A DNA stretch of 64,000 nt from JBBILU01 sp037444775. Its GTDB lineage: Bacteria; Patescibacteriota; Gracilibacteria; BD1-5; UBA6164. The notes under the pieces are model-generated. The model was not told where the DNA came from, searched no databases, and saw only the letters and a program-made list of their open reading frames with translations. This document shows positions 31,989 to 40,808 of this stretch, one piece after another (positions within the stretch are counted from its first letter, which is position 1; every line of letters starts with the position of its first letter). The translations under genes were made by a program, and so were the position numbers. Location of the stretch: positions 79,540-143,539 of the forward strand of contig JBBILU010000005.1 of assembly GCA_037444775.1 (NCBI GenBank), written 5' to 3'.

Positions 31989-33932
31989 ATGCAAGATTTT
32001 TTAGATAAACTAGATGAAGAAATAAAATTCTGAGAAAGTTATGAAGAATTTTCAGAAAATATACCAAAAAGCATTTCATCAGATATGTATGAAAATGATT
32101 CTATTAACAAAAATAGTTCAATTACTATTTCTAAAAAAGATTTTAACCAAGATGATGAAGAGAAAAAATATAAATCTAGATTTACAAGAGAGAAATTCAT
32201 TTCAAAATTTCCTGAAACTAAATTTTATCTTCCTTCTTTAAGACAAGGTTACACTAGATATATTCCTATCTGATGAAATAATGAAACATGAGCAAAAAAT
32301 ATGTGAATGGTTCAGTATGAAAATGATATAATTTTGATAGATTGTGGAGTTATGTTTGCTGATCAAGATATGCTTTGAGCAAATTATTCAATTCCAGATG
32401 TTTCTTTTCTTGTTTGATATAAAAAAAACATAAAAGGTTTTGTGGTTACTCATGCTCACTTAGACCATATTTGAGCTTTGAAACATATAGTTCCAGCATT
32501 AGGTTTTCCTACTTTATACTGAACAAAATTAACTATTTGAATTATTAAAAAATGATTTGAAGAAGCTTGACTATTAGATAAATGTGTTTTTGTTGAAGTT
32601 GATTCTTTTTCTCATGAAAAAATCCATATTTGACAATTAAAAGTAGAATTTTTTCATGTAAATCATAGTGTCCCAGATAGTGCTTGACTCTTTATAGAAT
32701 CCCCAAGTTGAGTTAAAATTTTACATACTTGAGATTTCAAAATAGATTTTTCTCCTGCAATTGATAAACCTGCGGACTTGTCTAGAATTTGAGCTTTTTG
32801 AGATAAATGAGTAACATTATTATTATCAGATTCAACAGGTTCAAATAGAAAATGACATTCTATAAGTGAAAAAGAAATAGGAATTTGACTTGAACAAATA
32901 GTTAAAGCTCATAATAAATGAAGACTTATTATAGCAACTTTTTCATCTTGGATCTCAAGAGTTCAGCAATTAATAGATATTTGTGATTTATATGGAAAAA
33001 CAATATTTTTGTCTTGAAGAAGTATGATTGAGAATGTTTCTATTGCTAAAGAGCTTTGATATTTGAATGTAAAAAGAGGAGTTGTTAAAAAAATGACTCC
33101 AAAAAATACAGAATGAGTTGCTCCTCATAATCAAGTTATTATTACAACTTGAAGTCAATGAGAAGAGTTTTCAGCACTTACAAGAATGGCTGAATGAAAG
33201 CATAATTCTATAGAAATAATTAAATGAGATACAATAGTATTTTCTTCTTCAGTTGTTCCTGGAAATGAGAAATCTGTAATTTCTATAATTAATAAATTAA
33301 TCAAACTTTGAGCAAATGTTGTAACAAAAGATGATTGAGAAGTCCATACAGGTTGACATGCATTTCAAGAAGAACAAAAAATGATGTTAAAATTAGTAAA
33401 ACCTAAATACTTTATGCCAGTTTATGGTGATTTGTATTATAGGCATTTACACAAAAAAACAGCAATGTCAATGTGAATGGAAGAAGAAAATATTTTACTT
33501 TTAGATAATTGAAATATAGTTGATTTTGCTCCTGTTTGAAGTGTTTTTAGATCTAGAATAAAAGTTCCTCTTCAAGAAATAATTATAGATTGAAATTGAA
33601 TGTGAACAGCTACTTCTCATGTAATAACAGCAAGGGAAAAAATGATGAAATCTTGAGTTCTTGTTTTGAATTATAAAGTAGATAAAAAAACAAAAGCTAT
33701 TTTGGGTCATATAAGACTTGAAACTAGATGACTTGTTTATCTTGATGAAGTTCGTGATATTCATAGAATGATCATTAAAAAGTCTAAAGATTTATATGAA
33801 ATTACTGTAAAAGATATTCCAGATATAGAAGAAAAAGATTTATTGAAGATTATTAGAACAGATTTAGAAAAATTTCTTCTTCATAAATTAGATAGAGAAC
33901 CAATGATTATACCAATGATTACTGAAGTTTAG
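31989..33932 (+). CDS. rnj: Ribonuclease J
   Basis: 647 residues, 5'-3' exo/endoribonuclease with metallo-beta-lactamase fold. After a variable acidic N-terminal extension of about 85 residues comes the catalytic domain: IDCGVMFAD, the metal motif THAHLDHIGAL, HSVPDSAGLFI, LHTGDFKID; then the beta-CASP domain with LLLSDSTGSNRKGHS, IATFSSWISRVQQLID and SGRSM; the RNA-binding TTGSQGEE; KDDGEVHTGGHAFQEEQ; and the C-terminal domain. Typical length is 555; the extension is the difference. It stands alone in its transcript. Confidence 0.95.
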
Positions 33933-34016
33933 GAGACTTGATATTATTGATAATTGTTGCTTTATATAGATAAAATACCAATTATTTCCTTATAAATACA
34001 GAAATAATAAAAACAT
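33933..34016. other. Short untranslated stretch after RNase J
   Basis: Nothing recognisable; AT-rich trailer. Confidence 0.3.
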
Positions 34017-34063
34017 AAAAAAATATCACTATCTATTTTTTAAAAAATAGTGATATTTTTTTA
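34017..34063. terminator. Terminator of RNase J gene
   Basis: AAAAAAATATCACTAT and ATAGTGATATTTTTTT form a long stem. The A-tract on the other side lets it serve the minus-strand gtrA-like gene as well. Confidence 0.8.
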
Positions 34064-34067
34064 ACTC

Positions 34068-34116
34068 TATCGTCCCGTTTCAAATCCGACCAGTTTTGTT
34101 AGATTCAAAACTTGGA
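34068..34116 (+). repeat. Interspersed repeat R1, copy 1
   Basis: About 48 bp with the core TCAAATCCGACCAG, begins CTATCGTCCC and ends AGATTCAAAACTTGGA. Nearly identical to 45825-45874 on the opposite strand, and similar at 63834-63871. It is more G+C-rich than its surroundings and contains the stop codon of the gtrA-like gene. Confidence 0.75.
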
Positions 34117-34497
34117 CTTAAAAACATATTTATCATAAATTATATATTTCAGTAAAAAGAAAAAAGTAGTTATTATAAAAATTATAATATATAAATAAGT
34201 TTGTCAGAATATATTTGTAAAAAATATTGTAAATAAATAATTAAATAAAGAAAAAATAGTTAAAAATATTATGTATTTAACTAAAGTTTTATGTGAATAA
34301 TTTGTTTTGAAAGTTAGTTTTAATGATGATACAAAATTAATAATAGAAATAAAAAAAATAGAAATAAAGTAAGAAAATTCTTTTTTTATTCATAATTCTT
34401 TTGTAAGAAAATATGTTAATCAAATGTTTATTCAATAAGTTAAAGAACCAAAAAATAAGAATTTAATAAATTTGGAAATAGTTTTCTTCATTAGCAT
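34099..34497 (-). CDS. GtrA-like membrane protein
   Basis: 132 residues with four membrane helices and the GtrA pattern: FIKFLFFGSLTYGINIGLTYFL at the N-terminus, ISIFFISIINFVSSLKLTF in helix 2 and DKYVFKS at the end, where the family has a KYWVF motif. GtrA proteins flip or bind lipid-linked sugars in glycosylation of surface polymers. ATG at 34497 or 34491 are both possible. Its last five codons and stop lie inside repeat R1. A fragment of a similar 3' end is found at 45780-45842. Confidence 0.75.
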
Positions 34498-34536
34498 ATA
34501 GTTAGTAAAATATATTTAATTAAATAATCTAATAAA

Positions 34537-35319
34537 TTAGCTTTCAAAAAACAAATCTTTAAAAACTTTTAGAGCAAGTTCTTGTTTAATGAAAAAAGGA
34601 GAAGTGCAAACTGTTATTAAATCAGCTTTTTTGGCTATATTAAGAACAACCTTTTTTTTCAATTCGTAATCTATGAAATCCAAATCTGGTTGAAAAAAAT
34701 CTAAATCAAGATTTAGTATAATTGATGAAGATTCTTTCTCTGTAGATATGTTTGGCAAAAACATATCTACACTTTCTAAATAACTTTTTAAATCACTTTC
34801 ACTTCTTATTTGAATAATCTCTCAAATAAGTCATTCTTTTTGAGCTGGGATTATATAATTTCAAACATTTAAAAAGAAATTTGTGAAATCAAAAACTTTT
34901 TGTAAATCTTTTGTATCTCTAGAATTTAAAAACTTTCAAGGATCACGAGTATCAGCATGTTCGTCAATATGATATAATTTAGAGTTATTTTTAATTAATC
35001 AATTTTCTCTTGCCAAATACCAAAAAAAATAAGCATGATTATGATTATCAAAAAGATAAAGTTTTTTACCACCCCCTAGCCCCCTCCTTAGCAAGGAGGG
35101 GAAAAAATCAAACTCATAAAAGTTTTTTAATCAAATGCAAGATTGTAATTTATCATCAAAATCAAAATCTTCAAAAGCTATTTCTTCTCAAATTTCTACA
35201 TCAAAAAAACTTTTTGCTTTAATTAAACTTGGAACAAAAAGTTTTTTATTTTTTCTTTTTTCAAAAGAAAAAGCATTATTTCATACTTTTTCTTTTATAT
35301 AAAAACTAAATTTATACAT
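34537..35319 (-). CDS. UPF0489-domain protein, putative peptide arginase
   Basis: 260 residues. The core motifs are DNHNHAYFFWYLARE, HIDEHADTRDP and SIILNLDLDFF, which match the UPF0489 family (an arginase-fold group, some members of which convert peptidyl arginine to ornithine). The acidic and His residues would bind two metal ions. An insert at about residues 73-85 (PSLLRRGLGGG) is encoded by a G+C-rich interspersed repeat and lies just before the first core motif. No protease or peptide substrate gene is adjacent. Function is tentative. Confidence 0.72.
35068..35101. repeat. Palindromic repeat inserted in frame in the UPF0489 gene
   Basis: CCCCCTAGCCCCCTCCTTAG followed by CAAGGAGGGG; CCCCTCCTT pairs with AAGGAGGGG. 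G+C-rich in an A+T-rich gene and encodes PSLLRRGLGGG in frame, much as palindromic elements do in rickettsial genes. Confidence 0.8.
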
Positions 35320-35330
35320 ATTTTTTAGTT

Positions 35331-35360
35331 ATCCTTTTCCTTTGAGGAGAGGGTGAGGTA
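35331..35360. repeat. Interspersed repeat upstream of the UPF0489 gene
   Basis: Contains CCTTTGAGGAGAGGGTGAGG, the complement of the CCTCACCCT...CTCC type also seen at 20500-20561. Lies in the 50-bp gap between two genes. Confidence 0.6.
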
Positions 35361-35369
35361 TTCTATTTT

Positions 35370-35651
35370 TTATCAAGCTGCTAAAACAGTTTCTTCCCTA
35401 ATTTTCAAATTATAGTTATTAGAAATATTTTTTAATTTATCTCATATTTCTGATAAATAAGACACAACTTCATTACTGCTTTTAGGATTATTTAACAAAG
35501 CTAATTCAATATTATTTCTAATGGTTATAAATTTTTCTAAATGAACTTGATCTATAAAACCTAGAATTCAGTCTAAATGTCTAAGATGAGAAATATTTCT
35601 TTCTCAATTAAAGTGTTCTTGAAGAACTTTACTTTTTCTAGCTTGTCTCAT
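35370..35651 (-). CDS. Small hypothetical protein
   Basis: 93 residues, mostly helical (SKVLQEHFNGERNISHLRHLDGILGF in parts), basic N-terminus, no membrane segment. Clean frame with TGA-coded glycines, ending AAG. Upstream neighbour is another short gene, and both lie between the second PilB and the UPF0489 gene. Not recognised. Confidence 0.6.
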
Positions 35652-35683
35652 ATTTTGTTTTTGTTTTTATAAAGTTTTGTAAA

Positions 35684-35926
35684 TTATGAAGTTTTGTTTT
35701 CTTCTATAATTTTTTCTATATCAGGAATTATATTATCAAGTATAATTTCCTCTTCTTTTATTTTCTCTTCTTTAATAGTTTTTAGCTTAATTGCAAGAGA
35801 GTCAAAATTATCTAAAATTCTTTGTTTTTTGAAATCTGGAAGTAAAGAATAAATGCTTAATATTTCATATCTGTCTTTTTCTACGATTTCATATTTATCA
35901 AAAAGTTTCTCTAAAAATGTATCCAT
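35684..35926 (-). CDS. Small acidic hypothetical protein
   Basis: 80 residues with no TGA codons: MDTFLEKLFDKYEIVEKDRY, then a Lys/Glu-rich helical tail that ends IEKIIEENKTS. Coiled-coil-like. Spaced 32 bp from the next small gene and 82 bp from the second pilB gene; probably one transcript. Function unknown. Confidence 0.6.
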   Translation of the reverse strand: MDTFLEKLFDKYEIVEKDRYEILSIYSLLPDFKKQRILDNFDSLAIKLKTIKEEKIKEEEIILDNIIPDIEKIIEENKTS

Positions 35927-36008
35927 AACCTTTTTATTTGATTACTTTATAAGTTTAACATACTTTATTATATTCATCAAATTTTTTTGTAAACTTTTTT
36001 TTATTTTT

Positions 36009-37349
36009 TTATCATCATAGCACACTTAGTACTTCTTCAAGGGAAGTATCTCATAAAACAACTTTTAATAAAGCATCTTCTTTAATTGTAACCATTCAAT
36101 CTCAAATTGCTTGAATTTCAAGCTGAGTTCTACTTGCATTTTTCAATATCAATGCTTCTAGTTTTTCTGTCATTTCAAGAACTTCATATAATCAAACTCT
36201 TCATTTATATCAAATATTATTACATTTCTCACATCAAGCTTCACAAGATTTATACAAAGTAATTTCCTCTTTATTTTTAATGTATTTTCATATTTCTCAA
36301 ATTATATCTTCTTTTATTTTACCTTCTGCTTTATATGGGATTTTGCAATATGGACAAAGTTTTCTGGCAAGTCTTTGAGAAATTATCATTCTAAGAGAAG
36401 ATGAAATTAAAAGAGGATCTACTCAAAGATTTATAAGTCTTTGAATAGTATGAACTGCTGAATTTGTATGTATTGTTGAAAAAACTATATGCCCTGTAAT
36501 TGATGCTTCAACTGCAAGTTTTGCTGTTTCTTCATCCCTTATTTCTCAAACCATTATAATATCAGGATCTTGCCTAAGTAAACTTCTAAGTCATTTAGCA
36601 AATGTGAAATCTATACTTGGATTTATTTGAATATGATTAACTCAAGGAATTCTGTATTCTACGGGATCTTCAAGAGTTGAAATATTTCTTTCTTCAGCAT
36701 TATATTGACTCAAAATAGAAAATAAACTAGTTGATTTTCAAGAACCTGTAGGTCAAACTGCAAGAATTATTCAAAAAGTATCTTTCAAGTGTTTTTTTAC
36801 TTTTACCATATTATATGGCATCATTCAGAGGTCTTTCAATTCTGGTGGTTTGTCATCTTTTTTTAAAAGTCTTATAACACATTTTTCTCAATAAATTGTT
36901 GGAATAACAGAAACTCTCATATCAATAGTTTTTCCTCAAAAAAGTTTATAATTAATTTTTCAATCTTGAGGCTGTCTATGTTCATCTATTCTAAGGTAAG
37001 ACATTATTTTAATTCTAGCAACCAAAGAATCCATTAACTTTAATTCAAAAGTTTTATAATTAACAAAATATCAATCAACCCTAAATCTTATTTTTAAATT
37101 TTTTTCTCTAGGTTCTATATGAATATCGGAAGCCTTGAATTTCAAAGCATTAACTAAAATATCATTAACTGTGGAAATAATTGAATTTGAATCACTTTTA
37201 TCTCACATTCAAGCAATGTTTAAATCAGAATCATAATTTCATTTTGACTTATTTTCTCTATCAGAAACCTCAAAAAGATCTTCAACTTTTGTTTTATTTG
37301 AAAGTTTTGATTCAGTAATTTTACTATTAAACATTTTTGATATTTTCAT
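36009..37349 (-). CDS. Second PilB/GspE-type assembly ATPase
   Basis: 446 residues, homologous to the ATPase at 6076 but clearly diverged. Motifs: KASDIHIEPREKNLKIRFRVDG, Walker A GPTGSGKSTSLF (TGA glycines), Asp box EDPVEYRIPG, RQDPDIIMVGEIRDEET, TGHIVFSTIHTNSAV and the tetracysteine site LCPYC...CEKCNN. The zinc site marks it as PilB-like rather than the retraction motor PilT. It carries no adjacent PilC. Two in-frame ATG lie at 37349 and 37334. A separate pilus, DNA-uptake machine or specialised PilB is possible. Confidence 0.9.
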
Positions 37350-37480
37350 ATATTTCTTTAATTTTATATTATTTTTTAAAAAGTTTAGCATATTTTCTAA
37401 ATAAATGCAAAAACTGTTGCTCTTTTTTAAAAAAGTTATAAAATAATTTGAAAAATATTAGAGTTTGTCTTTTTAAAAAT

Positions 37481-38095
37481 ATGAAAATACTAATAACTTG
37501 AACTACAAGCTGAATTTGAGAATTTTTAGCTATGAATTTAAAAAACAAAAATGAAATCTTTTGAGTTTGAAGAAATGAAAATCAAATAAAAGGAATAAGT
37601 TTTTTCAAATGAGATTTAAAAAAGAAAGATTTTCTAGAAAAAATTGTAAAAAATATATGAAAAATAGATTTTGTCATATTAAATGCTTGAGTTTGAACTT
37701 TTGGAAAATTTCATGAAATACATTTAAATACTCACAAAGAAATTTTAGAAACAAATTTAATTTCACCAATTTTATTAAGTAATTTATTTCTAGAAAAAAA
37801 CCTTATAAATAAAGGAATTATTTTTATTTGAAGTATTGCAGGAAAAAAATCTTTGAAACTTTGAGCTAGTTATGCTGCTAGTAAGTTTTGACTTAGAGGC
37901 TTTGCAATGCAACTAAAAAACGAATATTCTAAATTTCAAATTCATTTATTAAATCCTTCTATTGTAAAAACTAATTTTAATAAAAACGAAAGTCTAGATT
38001 TTAGCTTTTTTAAACAAACTTCTCTTGATGAAATTTTAAAAACTATAGAGTGTATTATGAATTGAGAGGAAAAAAGATTCGAAATAGATTTATAA
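37481..38095 (+). CDS. Short-chain dehydrogenase/reductase
   Basis: 204 residues, a short classical SDR. The Rossmann dinucleotide motif is TGTTSGIGE (three TGA glycines) near residue 7, then a conserved NAG region (ILNAGVGTFG), catalytic Ser in IFIGSIAGKKS and the YAASK active-site Tyr and Lys. The C-terminal substrate loop is shortened, ending after about 200 residues against 240-250 usual. Substrate unknown. It begins a plus-strand run with a phosphoesterase 14 bp downstream and murD. Confidence 0.88.
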
Positions 38096-38109
38096 TTAAA
38101 AACAAAAAA

Positions 38110-38763
38110 ATGAAAAGAACTATTTTTATTTGAGATATACATTGATGTTACAATGAATTAGAATTGCTTTTAGCAAAGCTAGAAATAAAAGAGAAAGATG
38201 AAATATATTTTACTTGAGATTTAGTTAATAAATGACCTAAATCCTTTAAAGTTTTAAAATTTCTTTATAAAAATCAAGATAAATACAAATCAATACTTTG
38301 AAATCATGATTTGAAATTTTTTAAAGAACTAAAAGAAAATAAATTTTGAGATAATAAATCTTTTCAAAAATTAGCAAAAAAACTAGAAAAGAATCCTGAA
38401 ATTTTTGATTTTTTCAAAAATTTACCATTATATATAGAAAAAGAAAATTTTATATTAATTCATTGATGATTAATGCCTTGAAAAAAACTAGAAGAACACA
38501 AAAAAGAAGAAATAACTAATTTAAGAATTATTAATTCAAAACCTTGGTATGAATATTATTCTTGAGAAAAAAAAGTAATTTATGGACACTGGGCAATGCA
38601 ATGATTAAAAGTTAGACAAAATACTATTTGAATTGATTCTTGATGCTGTTATTGAAGTTATTTAACTGCTTATATTTTAGAAACTTGAGAGATAATTCAA
38701 CAATCAGCATTAAAACAATATTCAAAACTTGATTACTCTCATATTAATCCGATGTTTTTTTAA
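38110..38763 (+). CDS. Calcineurin-type metallophosphoesterase (ApaH/PrpE-like)
   Basis: 217 residues. All phosphoesterase motifs are present: GDIHGCYNELE, GDLVNKGPKS, LGNHDLKF, ILIHGGLMPG and YGHWAMQG, with the two-metal His/Asp/Asn ligands. Size and motifs resemble bis(5'-nucleosyl)-tetraphosphatases and bacterial Ser/Thr protein phosphatases; sequence alone does not decide which. It lies 8 bp before murD. Confidence 0.88.
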
Positions 38764-38771
38764 AAAATATT

Positions 38772-40094
38772 ATGAAAATAAAAGAATTATTAAATAAAAA
38801 AATTGCAATTCTTGGTTTTGGTTTAGAAGGAAAATCTACTTTGAACTTTTTACTCGAAGCTTGAATTAGTAGTCAAAATATAACTATTTTAGATAACTCA
38901 CTAATAAAAAGTGAAGTAAAAGTAATATCTTGAGAAAAATATTTAGACAACTTATGAAACTTTGATTTGATTATAAAATCAAACTGAATTTCTCCATATA
39001 ATCCAAAAATTGAACCTTTTTTAGATAAACTAACAAGTCATTCTCAAATATTTTTTGATAATTATGAGTGAAAAATTATTTGAATAACCCAAACAAAGGG
39101 AAAATCTACTACTTCTTCCTTAATTTTTGAGTTATTACAAAATGCTTGATATAAGGTAAAACTTGTTTGAAATATTTGAAAACCTGTTTTAGATGAAGTA
39201 AATATTTTCAAGCAAAAAGAAAAATTAGATTTCATAGTATATGAACTTTCTTCTTATATGTTAGAAAATTTCCAACCAAAACTTTTTATTTGAGTTCTGG
39301 GAAATATTTTTCCGGATCATCTTGATTGGCATAAATCACTTGAAAATTATCAAAATGCTAAATTAAATATTTTAAAAAATTCAGAAAATATTTTTATCTG
39401 AGAAAAAGTTTTAGACAATTTTGACTCTATTTTAAATAATTTTAAAGAAAAAAATATTTATACTTTCTGAAAAAATTTGAAAAATAATTATGGTTTTTTA
39501 TGAGAAAATTTTTATATAAATTGAAAAAAACTAGAACAAAAAATTGAAACTAATTTACTTTGAGAGCACAACCTTTTGAACTTATCTTGAGTTTTAGGAA
39601 TTTCAGATTTTTTAAAAGTTCCTGAAAAAATATTTTTTAAAACTATAAAAGATTTTAATCCTTTAGAGCATAGATTAGAAAAATTTTTAACAAAAAATTG
39701 AATAATCTTTGTTGATGATGCTATTTCTACAACACCAGAATCAACAATAGAAGCTATAAATACTTTCTGAGAAAATATTGGAACTATATTTTTATGATGA
39801 CTTGATAGATGATATAATTTTGATAATCTCGTAAAAACTTTAGAAAAATACAAAATAAAAAATCTTGTTTTATTTCCAGAAACATGAAGTAAAATTTTAT
39901 CAATTATAGATTCTAAAGAATATAATATTTGTGAAACTTCATCAATGAAAGTTTGAGTTGATTTTGCTTTTAAGCATACAAGAAAGTGAGAAGTATGTTT
40001 ACTATCAACAGCAAGTCCAAGCTACAATTTATGGAAAAATTTTGAAGCAAAATGAAATGAGTTTAAAAAAACAGTGTTAGATTTTTTAATCTAA
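38772..40094 (+). CDS. murD: UDP-N-acetylmuramoylalanine--D-glutamate ligase MurD
   Basis: 440 residues, adds D-Glu to UDP-MurNAc-L-Ala in peptidoglycan synthesis. N-terminal Rossmann-like domain (KIAILGFGLEGKS), then the ATP site GITQTKGKSTTSSL, catalytic regions LSSYMLENF and NIFPDHLDWHKSLENYQNAK, the ligase-family H and R of EHRLEKF, and the C-terminal domain with DDAISTTPES and LGGLDRGYNF. The match to MurD rather than MurC/E/F rests on the D-Glu adding type C-terminal motif. The stop codon lies inside the terminator stem. Confidence 0.9.
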
Positions 40095-40112
40095 CACTGT
40101 TTTTTACTTTTT
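40066..40112 (+). terminator. Terminator overlapping the end of murD
   Basis: AAAACAGTGTTAGATT pairs with AATCTAACACTGTTTT; TTAATCTAA is both the last codons and part of the loop and stem. Confidence 0.8.
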
Positions 40113-40126
40113 AATTTCTTCTTTTT

Positions 40127-40366
40127 TTAGCTTACAATTGTCCAACTAATTGCATCAACTGGACAAGCAGAAATTGCATCATCAACGAATTTATTATCGT
40201 AAGATTCACAATATTTTACAACACTTTTTCAATCATCATTTAGTTCAAAAACCTCATCAGAAATTGCAACACAAGCTGAACATCAAATGCAAGTCTCATT
40301 TACATTTGGAAATTTAATTCAACTTTCTTTTAATTTTTTAATATTTTCTTCTTTTAATAAACTCAT
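40127..40366 (-). CDS. Single-cluster 4Fe-4S ferredoxin
   Basis: 79 residues. Cluster ligands are CIGCSAC in the N-terminal half and a later CPVDAIS, giving the C-x2-C-x2-C...CP arrangement of one [4Fe-4S] cluster. The sequence between resembles small ferredoxins such as those from Thermotoga (ELNDDGKSVVKY). It would carry electrons for a redox enzyme; pyruvate metabolism is a guess given the pyruvate formate-lyase remnant upstream. Gly of CIGC is TGA. Confidence 0.9.
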
Positions 40367-40532
40367 TTTGTGATTTTTATAAAATAAATATTTTTTTCCT
40401 TTTTTGTGTTTGGTATATTAGGAATATTATCTTCAAAGTCAAAATTTTTGATAAAATTAGTTTTTTACATCTTTTCATGAAAAGTTCTTTTAATCACTTG
40501 TTTTTAGTGAGCCTTTGAAAGCTTGTTAAAAA
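40367..40532. other. Intergenic region, no gene seen
   Basis: Very AT-rich with a scatter of TATAAT-like and TTTTTC boxes but no clean promoter for the ferredoxin gene. No open frame is credible. Confidence 0.3.
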
Positions 40533-40690
40533 TTACCACATATCTAGAAACTCTGTTTTTAGCTGAGGATATTTTTCTGGATTATTATAAGCATCAAGAA
40601 GCATTTCTATATTCATAACATTTACATTAAAATGAGATTAGCATCTTTCAAAAAATATCCATTTATAAGAGTTGAAAAGATTTTCTATTT
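40533..40690 (-). pseudogene. Decayed 3' end of a pyruvate formate-lyase gene
   Basis: Read on the minus strand, one frame gives FSTLINGYFLKDANL and, after a shift, SHFNVNVMNIEMLLDAYNNP then EKYPQLKTEFLDMW before TAA at 40533. These match the C-terminus of pyruvate formate-lyase (DGYFHHEASI..., HFNVNV-NREMLLDAMENPEKYPQL). In functional enzymes RVSGYA with the glycyl radical follows; here it is absent. The frameshift and missing radical site show a dead gene. Family match is from memory of PflB. Confidence 0.8.
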
Positions 40691-40700
40691 TTTATTTTTA

Positions 40701-40727
40701 CGACATTTTAACTATTTTTTCTACAAA
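40701..40727 (+). promoter_or_regulatory. Recurring upstream motif, copy 2
   Basis: CGACATTTTAACTATTTTTT then CTACAAA, 25 bp before a TTGACA box (40753-40758) upstream of mfd. The -10 for that box is weak. Confidence 0.55.
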
Positions 40728-40808
40728 TAAAAAACAATTTTGTCGAAAAAATTTGACAAATTGCTTTTTGTTTCAACAATCATAAAAAATATTTTTAAAA
40801 AACATAAG

